A stretch of DNA of 55,961 nt. Origin: Oscillospiraceae bacterium (GTDB lineage: Bacteria; Bacillota; Clostridia; Oscillospirales; Ruminococcaceae). The notes under the pieces are model-generated. The model searched no databases, was not told the DNA's origin, and saw only the letters and a program-made list of their open reading frames with translations. The stretch lies in contig DOQG01000011.1 of assembly GCA_003512525.1 (NCBI GenBank), positions 6,543-62,503 on the forward strand, written 5' to 3'. The translations under genes and the position numbers were made by a program. Positions 1 through 9,320 of this stretch are shown here, in pieces; the first letter of the stretch is position 1; every line of letters starts with the position of its first letter.

Positions 1-111
1 CTAAGTGAGCGTCAGCGACCCGCTTATGCAAATTTTTAAAACCCAGTCGTTTGTGTATCTTATAGCCAACACCCTTGCGGGGTATGGGTGTGGGTAAGGA
101 AAGAGGGAGCT

Positions 112-185
112 CGAGGGAGAAAACCTAAGGGACAGGGTTAGGGGCTGCAAGTCCCTTATCCTGTTCCCTTTGGTTCTCTCCCTCG
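112..185 (-). other. Long imperfect hairpin inside the dispersed repeat
   Basis: Two arms of about 33 bases face each other around a short loop near 145-151. One arm begins CGAGGGAGAAAACC and the other ends GGTTCTCTCCCTCG. The overlap with the repeat at 155-267 suggests the fold belongs to a repeated structured element, either an RNA or a miniature mobile element. The 74-codon frame that crosses it on the minus strand has a low-complexity translation and is not supported as a gene. Confidence 0.55.
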
Positions 186-267
186 ATAATAGTAGCAACG
201 TTATCACATAGAATAGCGAACCCAAGAAGTGCTACCCGACAAACAGCACTATCGGTAGCCTGCTATC
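155..267 (-). repeat. Left copy of dispersed repeat at window ends
   Basis: Read on the minus strand, this 113-base stretch aligns with the last 113 bases of the window at roughly four in five positions (counted by eye). The best conserved blocks are GGGTTCGCTATTCTATG, GATAACGTTGCT and CCAAAGGGA. The two copies are inverted relative to each other and both point outward. The left copy runs on into the long hairpin at 112-185. No reading frame in it looks like a protein. Confidence 0.7.
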
Positions 268-335
268 ATAGCAAAAACATCGAACAATATAATAGAAGCA
301 TACAAATAACATACTTTTTCTACAAACAAAACCAA

Positions 336-358
336 CCTCACCGTTTCATACAGTGAGG
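336..358 (-). terminator. Terminator after the HAD phosphatase gene
   Basis: On the minus strand CCTCAC pairs with GTGAGG around an 11-base loop, and the T-rich stretch TTGGTTTTGTTTG follows. It lies 27 bases past the stop codon of the HAD gene. The stem is short, so efficiency is uncertain. Confidence 0.5.
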
Positions 359-384
359 TCGCTTTTATATTCCGTTATTCCTAC

Positions 385-1047
385 CTATTCTCCCTTTGCC
401 CTTTCAAGCACATCTATCACCTTATCAAGTGACGGTGCAACCGCATACACGGCATTAAGCTGTTCCTCCTCGGGCTGAGTAAGGTCGGGCACCATTACGG
501 TGACACAGCCTGCACTGCTTGCGGACTTCACGCCGTTGGGGCTGTCCTCAAGCGCCATACACTGCGACGGCTCAAGTCCGAGTCTTTCGCAGGCGTAAAG
601 ATAGATGTCGGGGCATGGTTTGCCGTTTTCAAGCATATTGCCGCAGATTATCGTTTCAAACTTGTCGTACACGCCTATCTTCTTAAGATACTCCTCCGCA
701 CGTTCTATATTGGTAGCGGTAGCGACCGCAGTCCTGTAGCCGTGTGTTGTCAGATAGTCAAGCAGAGTGTCAAGTCCCTGCTTTTTCTCTATGCCGTGTA
801 CGTCCGTGTATTCCTTCATCAGCTTTACACGCAGGTCGTGTATTGCCATATATTCGCAGTCCTCGCCGAACCACTCCTTAAGCTTCGGTATTGCGAACTT
901 TCTTGAAAATGACCTCAGTGCAAGCGCGTGCTTACGCTCCATAGGAAAGCCGAGCTTGTTTGCCGCTTCGCACCAGTATTTCACAAGAAGCTTCTCGGTA
1001 TCGAGCATAAGCCCGTCCATATCGAATATTACAGCTTTTATCTCCAT
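385..1047 (-). CDS. HAD-superfamily phosphatase, beta-phosphoglucomutase-like
   Basis: This 220-residue protein is a cytosolic haloacid-dehalogenase hydrolase of the beta-phosphoglucomutase/phosphatase type with a helical cap (subfamily I). Motif I is FDMDGLMLDTE near residues 8-18, with the nucleophile Asp and acid/base Asp two residues apart. Motif II is in VATATN near 108. The motif III Lys lies in GKPCPD and motif IV in ALEDSPNG near 160-170. Length is normal for the family. The substrate cannot be read from sequence; sugar phosphates or nucleotides are typical. It stands alone on the minus strand, with GC-rich hairpins separating it from the helicase gene upstream and a terminator after it. 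Confidence 0.85.
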   Translation of the reverse strand: MEIKAVIFDMDGLMLDTEKLLVKYWCEAANKLGFPMERKHALALRSFSRKFAIPKLKEWFGEDCEYMAIHDLRVKLMKEYTDVHGIEKKQGLDTLLDYLTTHGYRTAVATATNIERAEEYLKKIGVYDKFETIICGNMLENGKPCPDIYLYACERLGLEPSQCMALEDSPNGVKSASSAGCVTVMVPDLTQPEEEQLNAVYAVAPSLDKVIDVLERAKGE

Positions 1048-1116
1048 AGGTACTCCTTTATTCAGGTATAGAAAAGTCGTTTTTGATATAGAAACTTCTC
1101 CAACCCTAACCCCAAA

Positions 1117-1186
1117 CCCCTTCCCCCGGGGAAGGGGCTGTATTATTGGGGCTACCGCCCCTAATCCCTGTCGGGGGCTTTGCCCC
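1117..1186. repeat. Cluster of three GC-rich intergenic hairpins
   Basis: Three short inverted repeats follow one another between two minus-strand genes: CCCCTTCCCCCGGGGAAGGGG (21 bases split as CCCCTTCCCC / GGGGAAGGGG) at 1117-1137, GGGGCTACCGCCCC at 1148-1161 and GGGGGCTTTGCCCC at 1173-1186. This resembles the REP-like palindromes scattered between genes in many bacteria. No coding frame here looks real. Confidence 0.6.
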
Positions 1187-1217
1187 TGCGACCCCTTTTA
1201 TAGCGAAATGCTACTCC

Positions 1218-3596
1218 TTATATCTTCGTCATCTTGGCAAACTTTGCGGCTACCTTTTTAGTGCCCTTATCGTCAAATGCTATCTCAAGCAGCCAGTCGC
1301 CGCCCATAGCCTTTGCCGAAAGTATCGTACCGTCACCGAATACTCCGTGATGAACACGCTCACCCGGTGCATAGCTTACATTCTCGGTGCGCTTTTCTAT
1401 CTCACGCTGCTTTGTGCGGTAGGATTGCTGTTGCTGCTGAAGATAACCGATGTGCGGCTTCATCTGCTCGGCACTCCTTGCCGCAGCCGATGCGGTTATA
1501 GCCGAATGATCGTCATAAGCCATATACTGTGACGGGATCTCCACCACAAAGCGCGAAACCTTGTTTCTCATTGTCTGACCGTACAGCATACGCTGTTTTG
1601 CGCAGGTAAAGTAAAGATGGCGCTTTGCCCTGGTTATAGCAACATAGGCAAGTCTTCTCTCCTCCTCTATCTCCATAGGGTCAAACTGTGCGCGGTATCC
1701 GGGGAAAATATTTTCCTCCGCACCTACAACAAACACGGTGTCAAACTCCAGTCCCTTTGCCGAGTGCATTGTCATAAGTACCGTCTTATCGTCATCGGCT
1801 TCATAGCTGTCCATATCGGAAACAAGCGCTACCTGCTCCAGAAATTCCGACAATCCCGCGCCCTCGTTTTCCCTCGCGAAGGTTATCATATTCGACTTTA
1901 ATTCGTTGATATTTTCAAGTCGTACCTCGCCCTCAAGACCTTGTCTTTGCATAGCCTCTCTGTAGCCGAAACGATCAAGTATATCGTCAATAAGACTTCC
2001 GTCCGAAATATCATCGGTGTGCTGTGACAGCTCATAGAATGCCTCGCCAAGCGGCACAAGCACCTTTGCCTTTCTTGACAGTGAAGGCAGGCTGTCGCTT
2101 TCGCACATTGCCTGTACATAGGATATTCCCATACCCGATACTATGCGGTTGAGCTCGTCAAGTGTCGCCGCGCCTATTCCTCTTACAGGCTCATTTACAA
2201 TTCTTCCGAAACGAACCTCATCATAGTTATTGTTGAGAACGCACAGATACGCGATCATATCCTTGATCTCCTTACGCTCATAGAAGCGCACGCCGCCGAT
2301 TATCTTGTACGGTATGCCGCTCTTTGCAAGCGTGGTTTCGACCGTTCTTGACTGGGCGTTGTTACGGTAAAGAATAACGTGGTCGGCGTACTTCTTGCCC
2401 TGCTTTACTCCGTCAAGGATACGCTCCGTTATGAACATAGCCTCTTCCTGCTCTGTCGAGAAACGATCCATTCTTATCTTATCGCCGTCACCGAGATCAG
2501 ACCACAGGTTCTTGTCCTTGTGCTGCGTGTTGTTTGCAATGACCGCGTTTGCCGCTTTGAGTATGGTCGCAGTCGAACGGTAGTTCTGTTCAAGCTTTAT
2601 GACCTCAGCGCCGAACTCCTCTTCAAACGAGAGGATATTCTCAATGGTAGCGCCTCTGAAGCGGTAGATACTCTGATCCTCATCACCAACGACGCACAGG
2701 TTTCCGCTACCCTCGGCAAGCAGTGATACAAGCTTGTACTGTGCCGCATTGGTATCCTGATACTCGTCCACCATTATGTATTTAAACCTGTTCTGCCAGT
2801 GCGAAAGTACATCGGGGCACTGTGCAAACAGTCTTACAGTCAACATTATAATATCGTCAAAGTCAAGCGCATTCGCCGCCGCAAGCCTTGCCTGATAATC
2901 GGTATAGATAGTCTTTGCGGTAGAAAGCTGATAATCGTCATTTCCGTTCTTGCCCTTTGTGCTGAACTTATCGGGAGTTATGAGCTTGTCCTTTGAGCGT
3001 GAAATTATATTCTGTATTGATTTAGGGGTTACAGCCTTGTCGGATATATTGCGCTCCTTCATCACCGTCTTGATGACCTTAAGCTGGTCGTCAGTGTCAT
3101 ATATCGTGAAATTCGATTTATAGCCCATTCCGAGCTCTTCTATATCCTGACGCAGTATTCTCACACAAGCGCTGTGAAATGTTGCCGCCCATATGCCGTC
3201 AACGTCCGCGCCCATATTTTCAAGACGTTCCTTAAGCTCTGCCGCCGCCTTGTTCGTAAAGGTCACTGCAAGTATGTTCCACGGCTTTATCCTATCCTCG
3301 CCGAAAATCTCCGACAGCCGTTCAGCCGCGTCAAAGTTGTTTATTTCGCCCGCCAGAAAGCTCTGTGCATACGCTGTATCTTCGTCCGACAGTTCTCTTA
3401 CCGTGTCACTGTTATACGCGTTACCGAAAAGGAGCATATTCGCTATACGGTTACAAAGCACGGTAGTTTTTCCGCTTCCTGCACCCGCAACTATAAGCAC
3501 TGCCCCGTTTATGCGGAACACCGCCTTTTTCTGCATATCGTTTGTACGGCTGAAATACTTGTTCAGCACCTGCTTTTTGAGTGTTAAATAGTCCAT
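1218..3596 (-). CDS. pcrA: ATP-dependent DNA helicase, PcrA/UvrD family
   Basis: A 792-residue superfamily 1A 3'-5' helicase that acts in nucleotide-excision repair, in removing RecA filaments and in replication-transcription conflicts. Visible motifs in order are the Walker A loop GAGSGKTT near residues 38-45, the TFTNKAA block near 110, Walker B DEYQDTN near 277, the GDEDQSIYRFRGA motif III near 306-318, LEQNYRS (motif IV) near 333, and TMHSAKGLEF plus VAITRAKRHLY (motifs V/VI) near 610-660. The C-terminal tail (GERVHHGVFGDGTI) is the Tudor-like RNA-polymerase-binding domain of PcrA. Length is slightly above usual. The ATG at 3596 follows an AAAGGGG ribosome binding site. Confidence 0.93.
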   Translation of the reverse strand: MDYLTLKKQVLNKYFSRTNDMQKKAVFRINGAVLIVAGAGSGKTTVLCNRIANMLLFGNAYNSDTVRELSDEDTAYAQSFLAGEINNFDAAERLSEIFGEDRIKPWNILAVTFTNKAAAELKERLENMGADVDGIWAATFHSACVRILRQDIEELGMGYKSNFTIYDTDDQLKVIKTVMKERNISDKAVTPKSIQNIISRSKDKLITPDKFSTKGKNGNDDYQLSTAKTIYTDYQARLAAANALDFDDIIMLTVRLFAQCPDVLSHWQNRFKYIMVDEYQDTNAAQYKLVSLLAEGSGNLCVVGDEDQSIYRFRGATIENILSFEEEFGAEVIKLEQNYRSTATILKAANAVIANNTQHKDKNLWSDLGDGDKIRMDRFSTEQEEAMFITERILDGVKQGKKYADHVILYRNNAQSRTVETTLAKSGIPYKIIGGVRFYERKEIKDMIAYLCVLNNNYDEVRFGRIVNEPVRGIGAATLDELNRIVSGMGISYVQAMCESDSLPSLSRKAKVLVPLGEAFYELSQHTDDISDGSLIDDILDRFGYREAMQRQGLEGEVRLENINELKSNMITFARENEGAGLSEFLEQVALVSDMDSYEADDDKTVLMTMHSAKGLEFDTVFVVGAEENIFPGYRAQFDPMEIEEERRLAYVAITRAKRHLYFTCAKQRMLYGQTMRNKVSRFVVEIPSQYMAYDDHSAITASAAARSAEQMKPHIGYLQQQQQSYRTKQREIEKRTENVSYAPGERVHHGVFGDGTILSAKAMGGDWLLEIAFDDKGTKKVAAKFAKMTKI

Positions 3597-3636
3597 AATT
3601 ACCCCTTTATCTTAATGCCGCTTAAACGGCAACAAC

Positions 3637-3724
3637 GGGGAGGGTATTCCCCTCCCCTGAAATTAAATGAATAATGAATAATGAATAATGAACAGTGAAT
3701 AATTGAGGTGTGCCCTGCGGGCAC
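3637..3724. repeat. Intergenic hairpins and heptamer tandem repeat
   Basis: Three elements fill the gap between the helicase and SPFH genes: a GGGGAGGG/CCCTCCCC hairpin at 3637-3657, 3.7 copies of the heptamer ATGAATA at 3667-3692, and a GTGCCC/GGGCAC hairpin at 3710-3724. The motif TTCATTATTC just beyond can pair back with the heptamer array. No gene is apparent. The hairpins could end transcription of the SPFH gene, but no clear T-tract follows on the minus strand. Confidence 0.5.
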
Positions 3725-3765
3725 GTTTAATTCATTATTCGTTTACCGGCTTATCCGATAGGCTG

Positions 3766-4701
3766 TCAGTTGCTTTTTGATGTACTGTCGCTCTTGTCAC
3801 TCTTGCTTTCTGTGCTGTTTGCACTGCTGTCAAGATTTACGAAAGGATTTACACCGTCACCGATTATCTGAGGTAACTGACCGTTCCAGTTGTTTATCTT
3901 CATATAATCAATGTAGTTGGGGCTTGTTTCAAGCTGTTTCTGTACAGCCTGGATAGCGTAAGCCTGTGCGTCCGCTTCAAGCTTTGTGCTGTCTGCCTTT
4001 GCCTGGGCGGCGATAACGACCTGCTTTGCCTCTTCCTCTTTTTCCTTTGTCTTGTTCTCCATCTTGAGAGCGTCCTGTGCGGCTATGACCTTAGCCTGGA
4101 TAGATGTTTCAAACGCTTCGTCAAACGCAAGGTTTTCTATCGCAAAAGAAACAACTATAATACCGCTCGGAGCAAGCGTATTTGTAAGCTCCTGCTGTAT
4201 AGTCTGCTGAACATCGGCTCTTGACTGTACAAGCTCCTCTGCCTTGACTTTACCTATCTCATTCTTCGATATCTTGGCAACGTTCTGAACAAGAAGCTTT
4301 GACTCAACATTATCAATACCGACATTTCTTATTATATCGGACAGCTTTGCACTGTCATATCTGTAGTTGAGCTTGAGCTGTAAAGACTCTACCGTCTGCG
4401 TATCGCTTGTATAAGCATCGTCCGTTACCGAATAGATCTGTTCTCTCGTATCGACCTGTCTTATCTCCTCTATAAAGGGTATACAGAAGTTAAGACCGGG
4501 TGCAAGATTGTCCTGCGTTATCTTTCCAAATGTGTACTTGACACCGATAAAGCCTTCGTTTACTATCGAGAAGCAGTTGAATATAACAATGACAAGAACT
4601 ACGGCTATGACAGCGATAACCGCTATCTTGCCTGCCTTCTTACCGTTAAATCCGTTGCTGTCCGATGTACCTGAGCTTGTGCTGAATTTCATTTCTGCCA
4701 T
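3766..4701 (-). CDS. SPFH/Band 7 (prohibitin-like) membrane protein
   Basis: This 311-residue protein has a short basic N-terminus, one transmembrane helix at about residues 27-47 (rich in I, V and A), and a prohibitin-homology domain from about 50 to 230 that begins NEGFIGVKYTFGKI. A charged, probably coiled-coil stretch (MENKTKEKEEEAKQVVIAAQ) follows and the tail is Ser/Lys-rich. Family members scaffold membrane microdomains or hold proteases such as FtsH, but no protease gene is adjacent. Length and layout fit HflC/stomatin-like proteins. It is read in the same direction as the dehydratase/activase gene upstream. Its precise partner is unknown. Confidence 0.85.
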   Translation of the reverse strand: MAEMKFSTSSGTSDSNGFNGKKAGKIAVIAVIAVVLVIVIFNCFSIVNEGFIGVKYTFGKITQDNLAPGLNFCIPFIEEIRQVDTREQIYSVTDDAYTSDTQTVESLQLKLNYRYDSAKLSDIIRNVGIDNVESKLLVQNVAKISKNEIGKVKAEELVQSRADVQQTIQQELTNTLAPSGIIVVSFAIENLAFDEAFETSIQAKVIAAQDALKMENKTKEKEEEAKQVVIAAQAKADSTKLEADAQAYAIQAVQKQLETSPNYIDYMKINNWNGQLPQIIGDGVNPFVNLDSSANSTESKSDKSDSTSKSN

Positions 4702-4768
4702 AATTTTGCCTTTCTTTTTGTCGTGTTTATGTTACATTCACAGAATAACACAAGGTTATTAACTGCAC

Positions 4769-7700
4769 TTAAACATCGAGTGCGGAATATTTATCGTTGA
4801 TTTTAACCTTAGCCTCGGGTGCAACAATGCTTTCCTCTGTCGGGAGCTTCTTCTCACGCAGCTGTCTGAATGCCTGGGTAAGCATAAGCTTTATACGGTT
4901 GACCTGGTTTACCTCCGATGCGCCGGGGTCATAGTCAACGGCTATGATATTCGACTCGGGATTTTGTCTGCGCAGCTCTCCGATAATGCCCTTGCCGGTA
5001 ACGTGGTTTGGCAGGCAGGCAAACGGCTGCATACAGATTATATTGTTTACGCCGCTGTGGATAAGCTCGATCATCTCTGCTGATAAGAACCAGCCCTCAC
5101 CTGCTATGTTACCTGTCGATACAACGCCCTTGACAAGCTTTCTCATATCGCTTATCTTCATAAACGAGCCGAACTTCGTGCCCTCAATAGCACCCTTGTA
5201 CGACTTCTGCATAAACTCGATCAGCTTTATCGCCATATTGCTCAGCTTATATCTTGCGCCGGAAACGGTAAGCAGCTCGTGACGTGAATTTGCGTGGTCG
5301 CAGATAAAGTAGATGAATCCCATAAGGTCGGGTACTACAGCCTCTGCGCCCTCAGCCTCGACAAGCTCTACAACGTTGTTGTTTGCGGCAGGGTGGTATT
5401 TTACGAGTATCTCGCCGACAATACCGACACGGGGCTTTTCAATGTCGAGCGTGGGTATAGAATCAAAATCGGCAACGATAGCCTTTACATTCTTGTTGAA
5501 ACGTGCAAGCGACAGGCTCTTTATCTCACCTTTCAGCTTTTCGTTCCACTTCTCATACATCTTGTTCGTTGCGCCCTTTTCAGCCTCATAAGGACGTACA
5601 CGGTAAACACAGCGGCTGAGCAGATCGCCGTAAATAACCGATATGAACGCGCGGTAAACGAGCGGAAGTGTCAGTGTAAAGCCGGGATTTTTCTCCATTC
5701 CTACAACGTTAAGCGAGATCAGCGGGACATTGTCAAGACCTGCGTCCTTGAGCGCCTTTTTCAGCATACCGACATAGTTTGTAGCACGACACGCGCCGCC
5801 CGTCTGAGTTATCAGTACAGCTACCTTATCCTTGTCGTACTTGCCGTGATTGAGCGCGTAAAGGAGCTGACCTATAGTGATGATAGCGGGATAGCAAGCG
5901 TCATTGTTGACGTACTTCAGTCCCTCGTCTACTACTTCCTTTGAATAGTTCTTCTGTATCTCAACATTGTATCCCGAATAGCGGAATGCCTGTTCAAGCA
6001 GTTCAAAGTGATACGGCGACATCTGCGGAGCTATGATCGTATAGTCCTTCTTCATTTCCTTTGTGAACAGAGGCTGACGGATATAGCCCTTGTACTTCGG
6101 TACGGGCTTTATGCCGTTTCTTTCACGCTCCTCCATTACGGATATCAGCGAACGCAGTCTTATTCTTGCTGCGCCGAGGTTGTTTACCTCGTCTATTTTG
6201 AGTACGGTGTACATTCTGCCGTAGCCCTGGAGAATTTCCTGTACCTCGTCTGTTGTGATAGCGTCAAGTCCGCAGCCGAATGAATTGAGCTGTACAAGCT
6301 CAAGCTCGGGGGTCTGACCTACAAGTGTAGCCGCCGCATAAAGTCTTGTGTGGTACATCCACTGGTCTACTACACGGATAGGACGTACTACAGTGCCAAG
6401 ATGCGCTACACTATCCTCTGTAAGCACCGCAAAGCCGTAACCGTTTATCATCTCAGGTATACCATGGTTTATTTCAGGGTCTACATGATAGGGTCTGCCC
6501 GCAAGAACAATACCCTTCTTGCCCTTTTCCTTGAGCATTCTGAGCACTTCTTCGCCCTTTGAACGTATATCGTCCTTGAAGCGTCTGTCCTCCTCATAGG
6601 CGGCTTTGAGCGCAACGCCTATTTCCGCACCGCCTATGCCGAGCGGCATAAACTCCTCGATAAGACGTTCAAGCATTCTGTCCTCGTCATATATAGGTAA
6701 AAACGGGTTCATAAATGTTACATCGTCTGCACGAAGCTCGGGTACGGAGTTCTTTATGACCTCGCTGTATGTTGCGACAACGGGACAGTTATAATGGTTA
6801 TCTCCTCCGCCGCCGTTATCCATTTCATAGGGAAGCGCAGGGTAGAATATAAACTTCACGCCCTCGTCAAGAAGCGACATAATATGACCGTGAGAGAGCT
6901 TTGCGGGATAACATACCGACTCAGATGGCATCGTTTCGATACCTCTGTCATATATCTCACGGCTTGATTTAGGCGACAGCTTCACACTGTAGCCGAGCTT
7001 TGTGAACAGTGTGAACCAGAACGGATAGTTCTCGTAAAGTCCGAGTACACGCGGGATACCGACAACACCTCTGGGTGCTGTTTCGGGGTCGAGCGGCTCA
7101 TAGTCGAACAATCTCTTGTACTTGTAGTCAAAGAGGTTAGGTAAAAGCTCCTTGCTTTTGCTTCCGAGCCCTGCACCGCGCTCACAGCGGTTGTTCGTTA
7201 TGTATCTTGTTCCGTCCGCAAACTTACTGATAGTAAGCAGGCAGTTGTTTGAACATCTGCCGCAACGTGCAGTGGTTTTCTGAATAGTAAAGTTTTCGAG
7301 CTTTTCAAGCGGGGCTAACGTACTGCCCTTGCCGTCGTCACGGGACAGAGCGACAAGCGCACTTCCGTATGCGCCCATAAGACCTGCCTTATCCGGACGT
7401 ACTACCTCACGTCCGCAGGTAAGCTCAAATGCGCGCAGTACCGAGTTATTAAGGAACGTACCGCCCTGTACTATTATCTTTTCACCCATCTGCTTTGGGT
7501 CGCGTATCTTGATAACCTTGAAAAGAGCGTTCTTTACTACAGAATAGGAAAGTCCTGCGGATATATCCGCAACGCTCGCGCCCTCCTTCTGAGCCTGCTT
7601 TACACGGCTGTTCATAAATACTGTACAGCGAGAACCGAGGTCAACCGGGCTTTTTGCGGAAAGACCTATCTGTGCAAATTCTTCAGGCTGCATACCGAGC

Positions 7701-9064
7701 GCATTTGCAAAGTTCTGTATGAATGAGCCGCAACCCGAGGAGCACGCCTCGTTAAGAAGTATGCTCTCTATTTCCCCGTCCTTTACACGCATACACTTCA
7801 TATCCTGACCGCCTATGTCAAGGATAAACTCAACGCCGGGGAGTATCTTCTCAGCGGCTTTGTAGTGCGCCATTGTTTCGATCTCGCCGAAATCCACGCC
7901 GAGAGCCGCCTTGATAAGGTGCTCGCCATAGCCTGTGGCGGTCGACTTTGCTATATATGCCTTTTCAGGCATTTTTGAATATATGTCCTTTACTATCTCA
8001 ATTACGGATTTGAGCGGATCACCCATATTGTTTCCGTAATGTGAATAGAGTATATCGCCGTCTTTATTGATAAGAGTAGCTTTTGTTGTGGTAGAGCCTG
8101 CGTCTATGCCGAGATAGCACGGTCCTTCGGCTTCGGACAGCTCTTTTACGGGAATAACAGCCTTTGCGTGTCTGTCATAGAACTCCTTAAGCTCCTGCTC
8201 GTCCTTGAACAGGGGTGCAAGTCTTTCTACCTCGTGTACCTCTACTGTAGCAAGCGCCTTAAGATCGTCCCTCAGCTTGTCCACAGAAAGCTCCTCGCGG
8301 TTTTCCGCAAGGGAAGCGCCCATGGCAACGAAAAGGTTTGCATCGGGCGGGAATATGATATGCTCATCATCAAGCTGTAATGTTTCGATGAAACGCTTTC
8401 TGAGCTCGGAAAGATAGTGAAGCGGTCCGCCGAGAAAAGCAACGTGTCCTCTTATCGGCTTACCGCAGGCAAGCCCGCTTATCGTCTGGTTTACGACCGA
8501 CTGGAATATTGATGCGGCAACATCGCTCTTTTTAGCGCCGTCATTTAAAAGAGGCTGTATATCCGACTTTGCGAAAACGCCGCAGCGCGACGCTATTGGG
8601 TATATAGTCGTGTAGTCCTTTGCAAGCTCGTTTATTCCCGTAATATCTGTATTCAGAAGCGAAGCCATCTGGTCAATGAACGCGCCTGTACCGCCTGCAC
8701 AAGAGCCGTTCATACGCTGCTCGATACCGCCTGTGAGATATGTAATCTTTGCGTCCTCGCCGCCAAGCTCTATAGCTACGTCCGTCTGGGGTATAAATGT
8801 CTGTATTGCCGTTGTTCCTGCGGAAACCTCCTGTACAAAGGGTATTCCGAGCCAGTGCGACACCGAGATGCCGCCCGAGCCTGTTACCGCAACGGTCACA
8901 TTCTTCTCGTCTATGGTTTCAAGACATCCGCCGAGAACCTCTGCTATTGTCTTTTTTATATCCGAATAATGCCTTTGATAATTCTTGTATACGGCATTAT
9001 TCTCATCGTCCAGCACCGCAATTTTAACGGTAGTTGAACCTACGTCAAGTCCTATATGCAACAT
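4769..9064 (-). CDS. Fused 2-hydroxyacyl-CoA dehydratase activase/dehydratase-like protein
   Basis: A 1431-residue iron-sulfur protein with two BadF/HgdC-type ATPase domains in tandem. The first starts GLDVGSTTVKIAV near residue 5 and contains NGSCAGGTGAFIDQMA. The second starts GIDAGSTTTKATL near 320 and contains NEACSSGCGSFIQ. The rest (about 640-1400) has a cysteine cluster CGRCSNNC and two HgdB/DUF2229-like regions (SVCYPAKLSHGH; NDACYPAI). Classical activases are about 260-residue homodimers that drive an electron into a separate dehydratase, so fusion of duplicated activase with dehydratase-like parts is characteristic of this poorly understood family. The CxGG(T/C)G motifs that bind the shared cluster are present twice. 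The physiological substrate is unknown. Confidence 0.85.
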   Translation of the reverse strand: MLHIGLDVGSTTVKIAVLDDENNAVYKNYQRHYSDIKKTIAEVLGGCLETIDEKNVTVAVTGSGGISVSHWLGIPFVQEVSAGTTAIQTFIPQTDVAIELGGEDAKITYLTGGIEQRMNGSCAGGTGAFIDQMASLLNTDITGINELAKDYTTIYPIASRCGVFAKSDIQPLLNDGAKKSDVAASIFQSVVNQTISGLACGKPIRGHVAFLGGPLHYLSELRKRFIETLQLDDEHIIFPPDANLFVAMGASLAENREELSVDKLRDDLKALATVEVHEVERLAPLFKDEQELKEFYDRHAKAVIPVKELSEAEGPCYLGIDAGSTTTKATLINKDGDILYSHYGNNMGDPLKSVIEIVKDIYSKMPEKAYIAKSTATGYGEHLIKAALGVDFGEIETMAHYKAAEKILPGVEFILDIGGQDMKCMRVKDGEIESILLNEACSSGCGSFIQNFANALGMQPEEFAQIGLSAKSPVDLGSRCTVFMNSRVKQAQKEGASVADISAGLSYSVVKNALFKVIKIRDPKQMGEKIIVQGGTFLNNSVLRAFELTCGREVVRPDKAGLMGAYGSALVALSRDDGKGSTLAPLEKLENFTIQKTTARCGRCSNNCLLTISKFADGTRYITNNRCERGAGLGSKSKELLPNLFDYKYKRLFDYEPLDPETAPRGVVGIPRVLGLYENYPFWFTLFTKLGYSVKLSPKSSREIYDRGIETMPSESVCYPAKLSHGHIMSLLDEGVKFIFYPALPYEMDNGGGGDNHYNCPVVATYSEVIKNSVPELRADDVTFMNPFLPIYDEDRMLERLIEEFMPLGIGGAEIGVALKAAYEEDRRFKDDIRSKGEEVLRMLKEKGKKGIVLAGRPYHVDPEINHGIPEMINGYGFAVLTEDSVAHLGTVVRPIRVVDQWMYHTRLYAAATLVGQTPELELVQLNSFGCGLDAITTDEVQEILQGYGRMYTVLKIDEVNNLGAARIRLRSLISVMEERERNGIKPVPKYKGYIRQPLFTKEMKKDYTIIAPQMSPYHFELLEQAFRYSGYNVEIQKNYSKEVVDEGLKYVNNDACYPAIITIGQLLYALNHGKYDKDKVAVLITQTGGACRATNYVGMLKKALKDAGLDNVPLISLNVVGMEKNPGFTLTLPLVYRAFISVIYGDLLSRCVYRVRPYEAEKGATNKMYEKWNEKLKGEIKSLSLARFNKNVKAIVADFDSIPTLDIEKPRVGIVGEILVKYHPAANNNVVELVEAEGAEAVVPDLMGFIYFICDHANSRHELLTVSGARYKLSNMAIKLIEFMQKSYKGAIEGTKFGSFMKISDMRKLVKGVVSTGNIAGEGWFLSAEMIELIHSGVNNIICMQPFACLPNHVTGKGIIGELRRQNPESNIIAVDYDPGASEVNQVNRIKLMLTQAFRQLREKKLPTEESIVAPEAKVKINDKYSALDV

Positions 9065-9174
9065 CTGTTCTTTTCCTTCCGGGAATTTATACGGCTATAT
9101 GCCGATTTTTACTGTAATTCTGCCACGTTCCGATTAACGTAATATTAACTTTTCGGGAACGTTACACATTCAAA

Positions 9175-9233
9175 ATTATACACTATTTACGCAGGAATTT
9201 CAAGATGTATCACAGAAATTATATTAAATAAGT
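9175..9233 (+). repeat. Left 59-bp direct repeat flanking the toxin-antitoxin pair
   Basis: The 59 bases are identical to 10044-10102, starting ATTATACACTATTTACGC and ending ATTAAATAAGT. The flanking bases differ on both sides. The two copies bracket the HigB/HigA-like genes exactly, which suggests duplication of host sequence when the module arrived. Confidence 0.9.
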
Positions 9234-9255
9234 ATCGAAAGAGCCGATTTCGGTA

Positions 9256-9284
9256 TTGACATTCCGACTAATAAGACGTATAAT
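9256..9284 (+). promoter_or_regulatory. Sigma-A promoter of the toxin-antitoxin operon
   Basis: TTGACA at 9256-9261 and TATAAT at 9279-9284 are both perfect consensus hexamers with a 17-base spacer. They lie 36 bases before the toxin start codon and inside the unit bounded by the direct repeats, so the module brings its own promoter. Confidence 0.85.
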
Positions 9285-9320
9285 AAATATAGAAAATATC
9301 CTATATAAATTCAAAAAGCG

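Noticed and set aside
1..225. 74-codon minus-strand frame at the window start
   Set aside because: The translation is low-complexity and overlaps the hairpin repeat; no ribosome binding site and no family features.
1117..1186. CRISPR-like array of GC-rich repeats
   Set aside because: The three palindromes differ from each other and have no regular spacers; they are REP-like hairpins.
5294..5944. 216-codon plus-strand frame opposite the dehydratase/activase gene
   Set aside because: It lies fully antisense to a strongly supported gene, with a Cys/Tyr-rich translation typical of a shadow frame.
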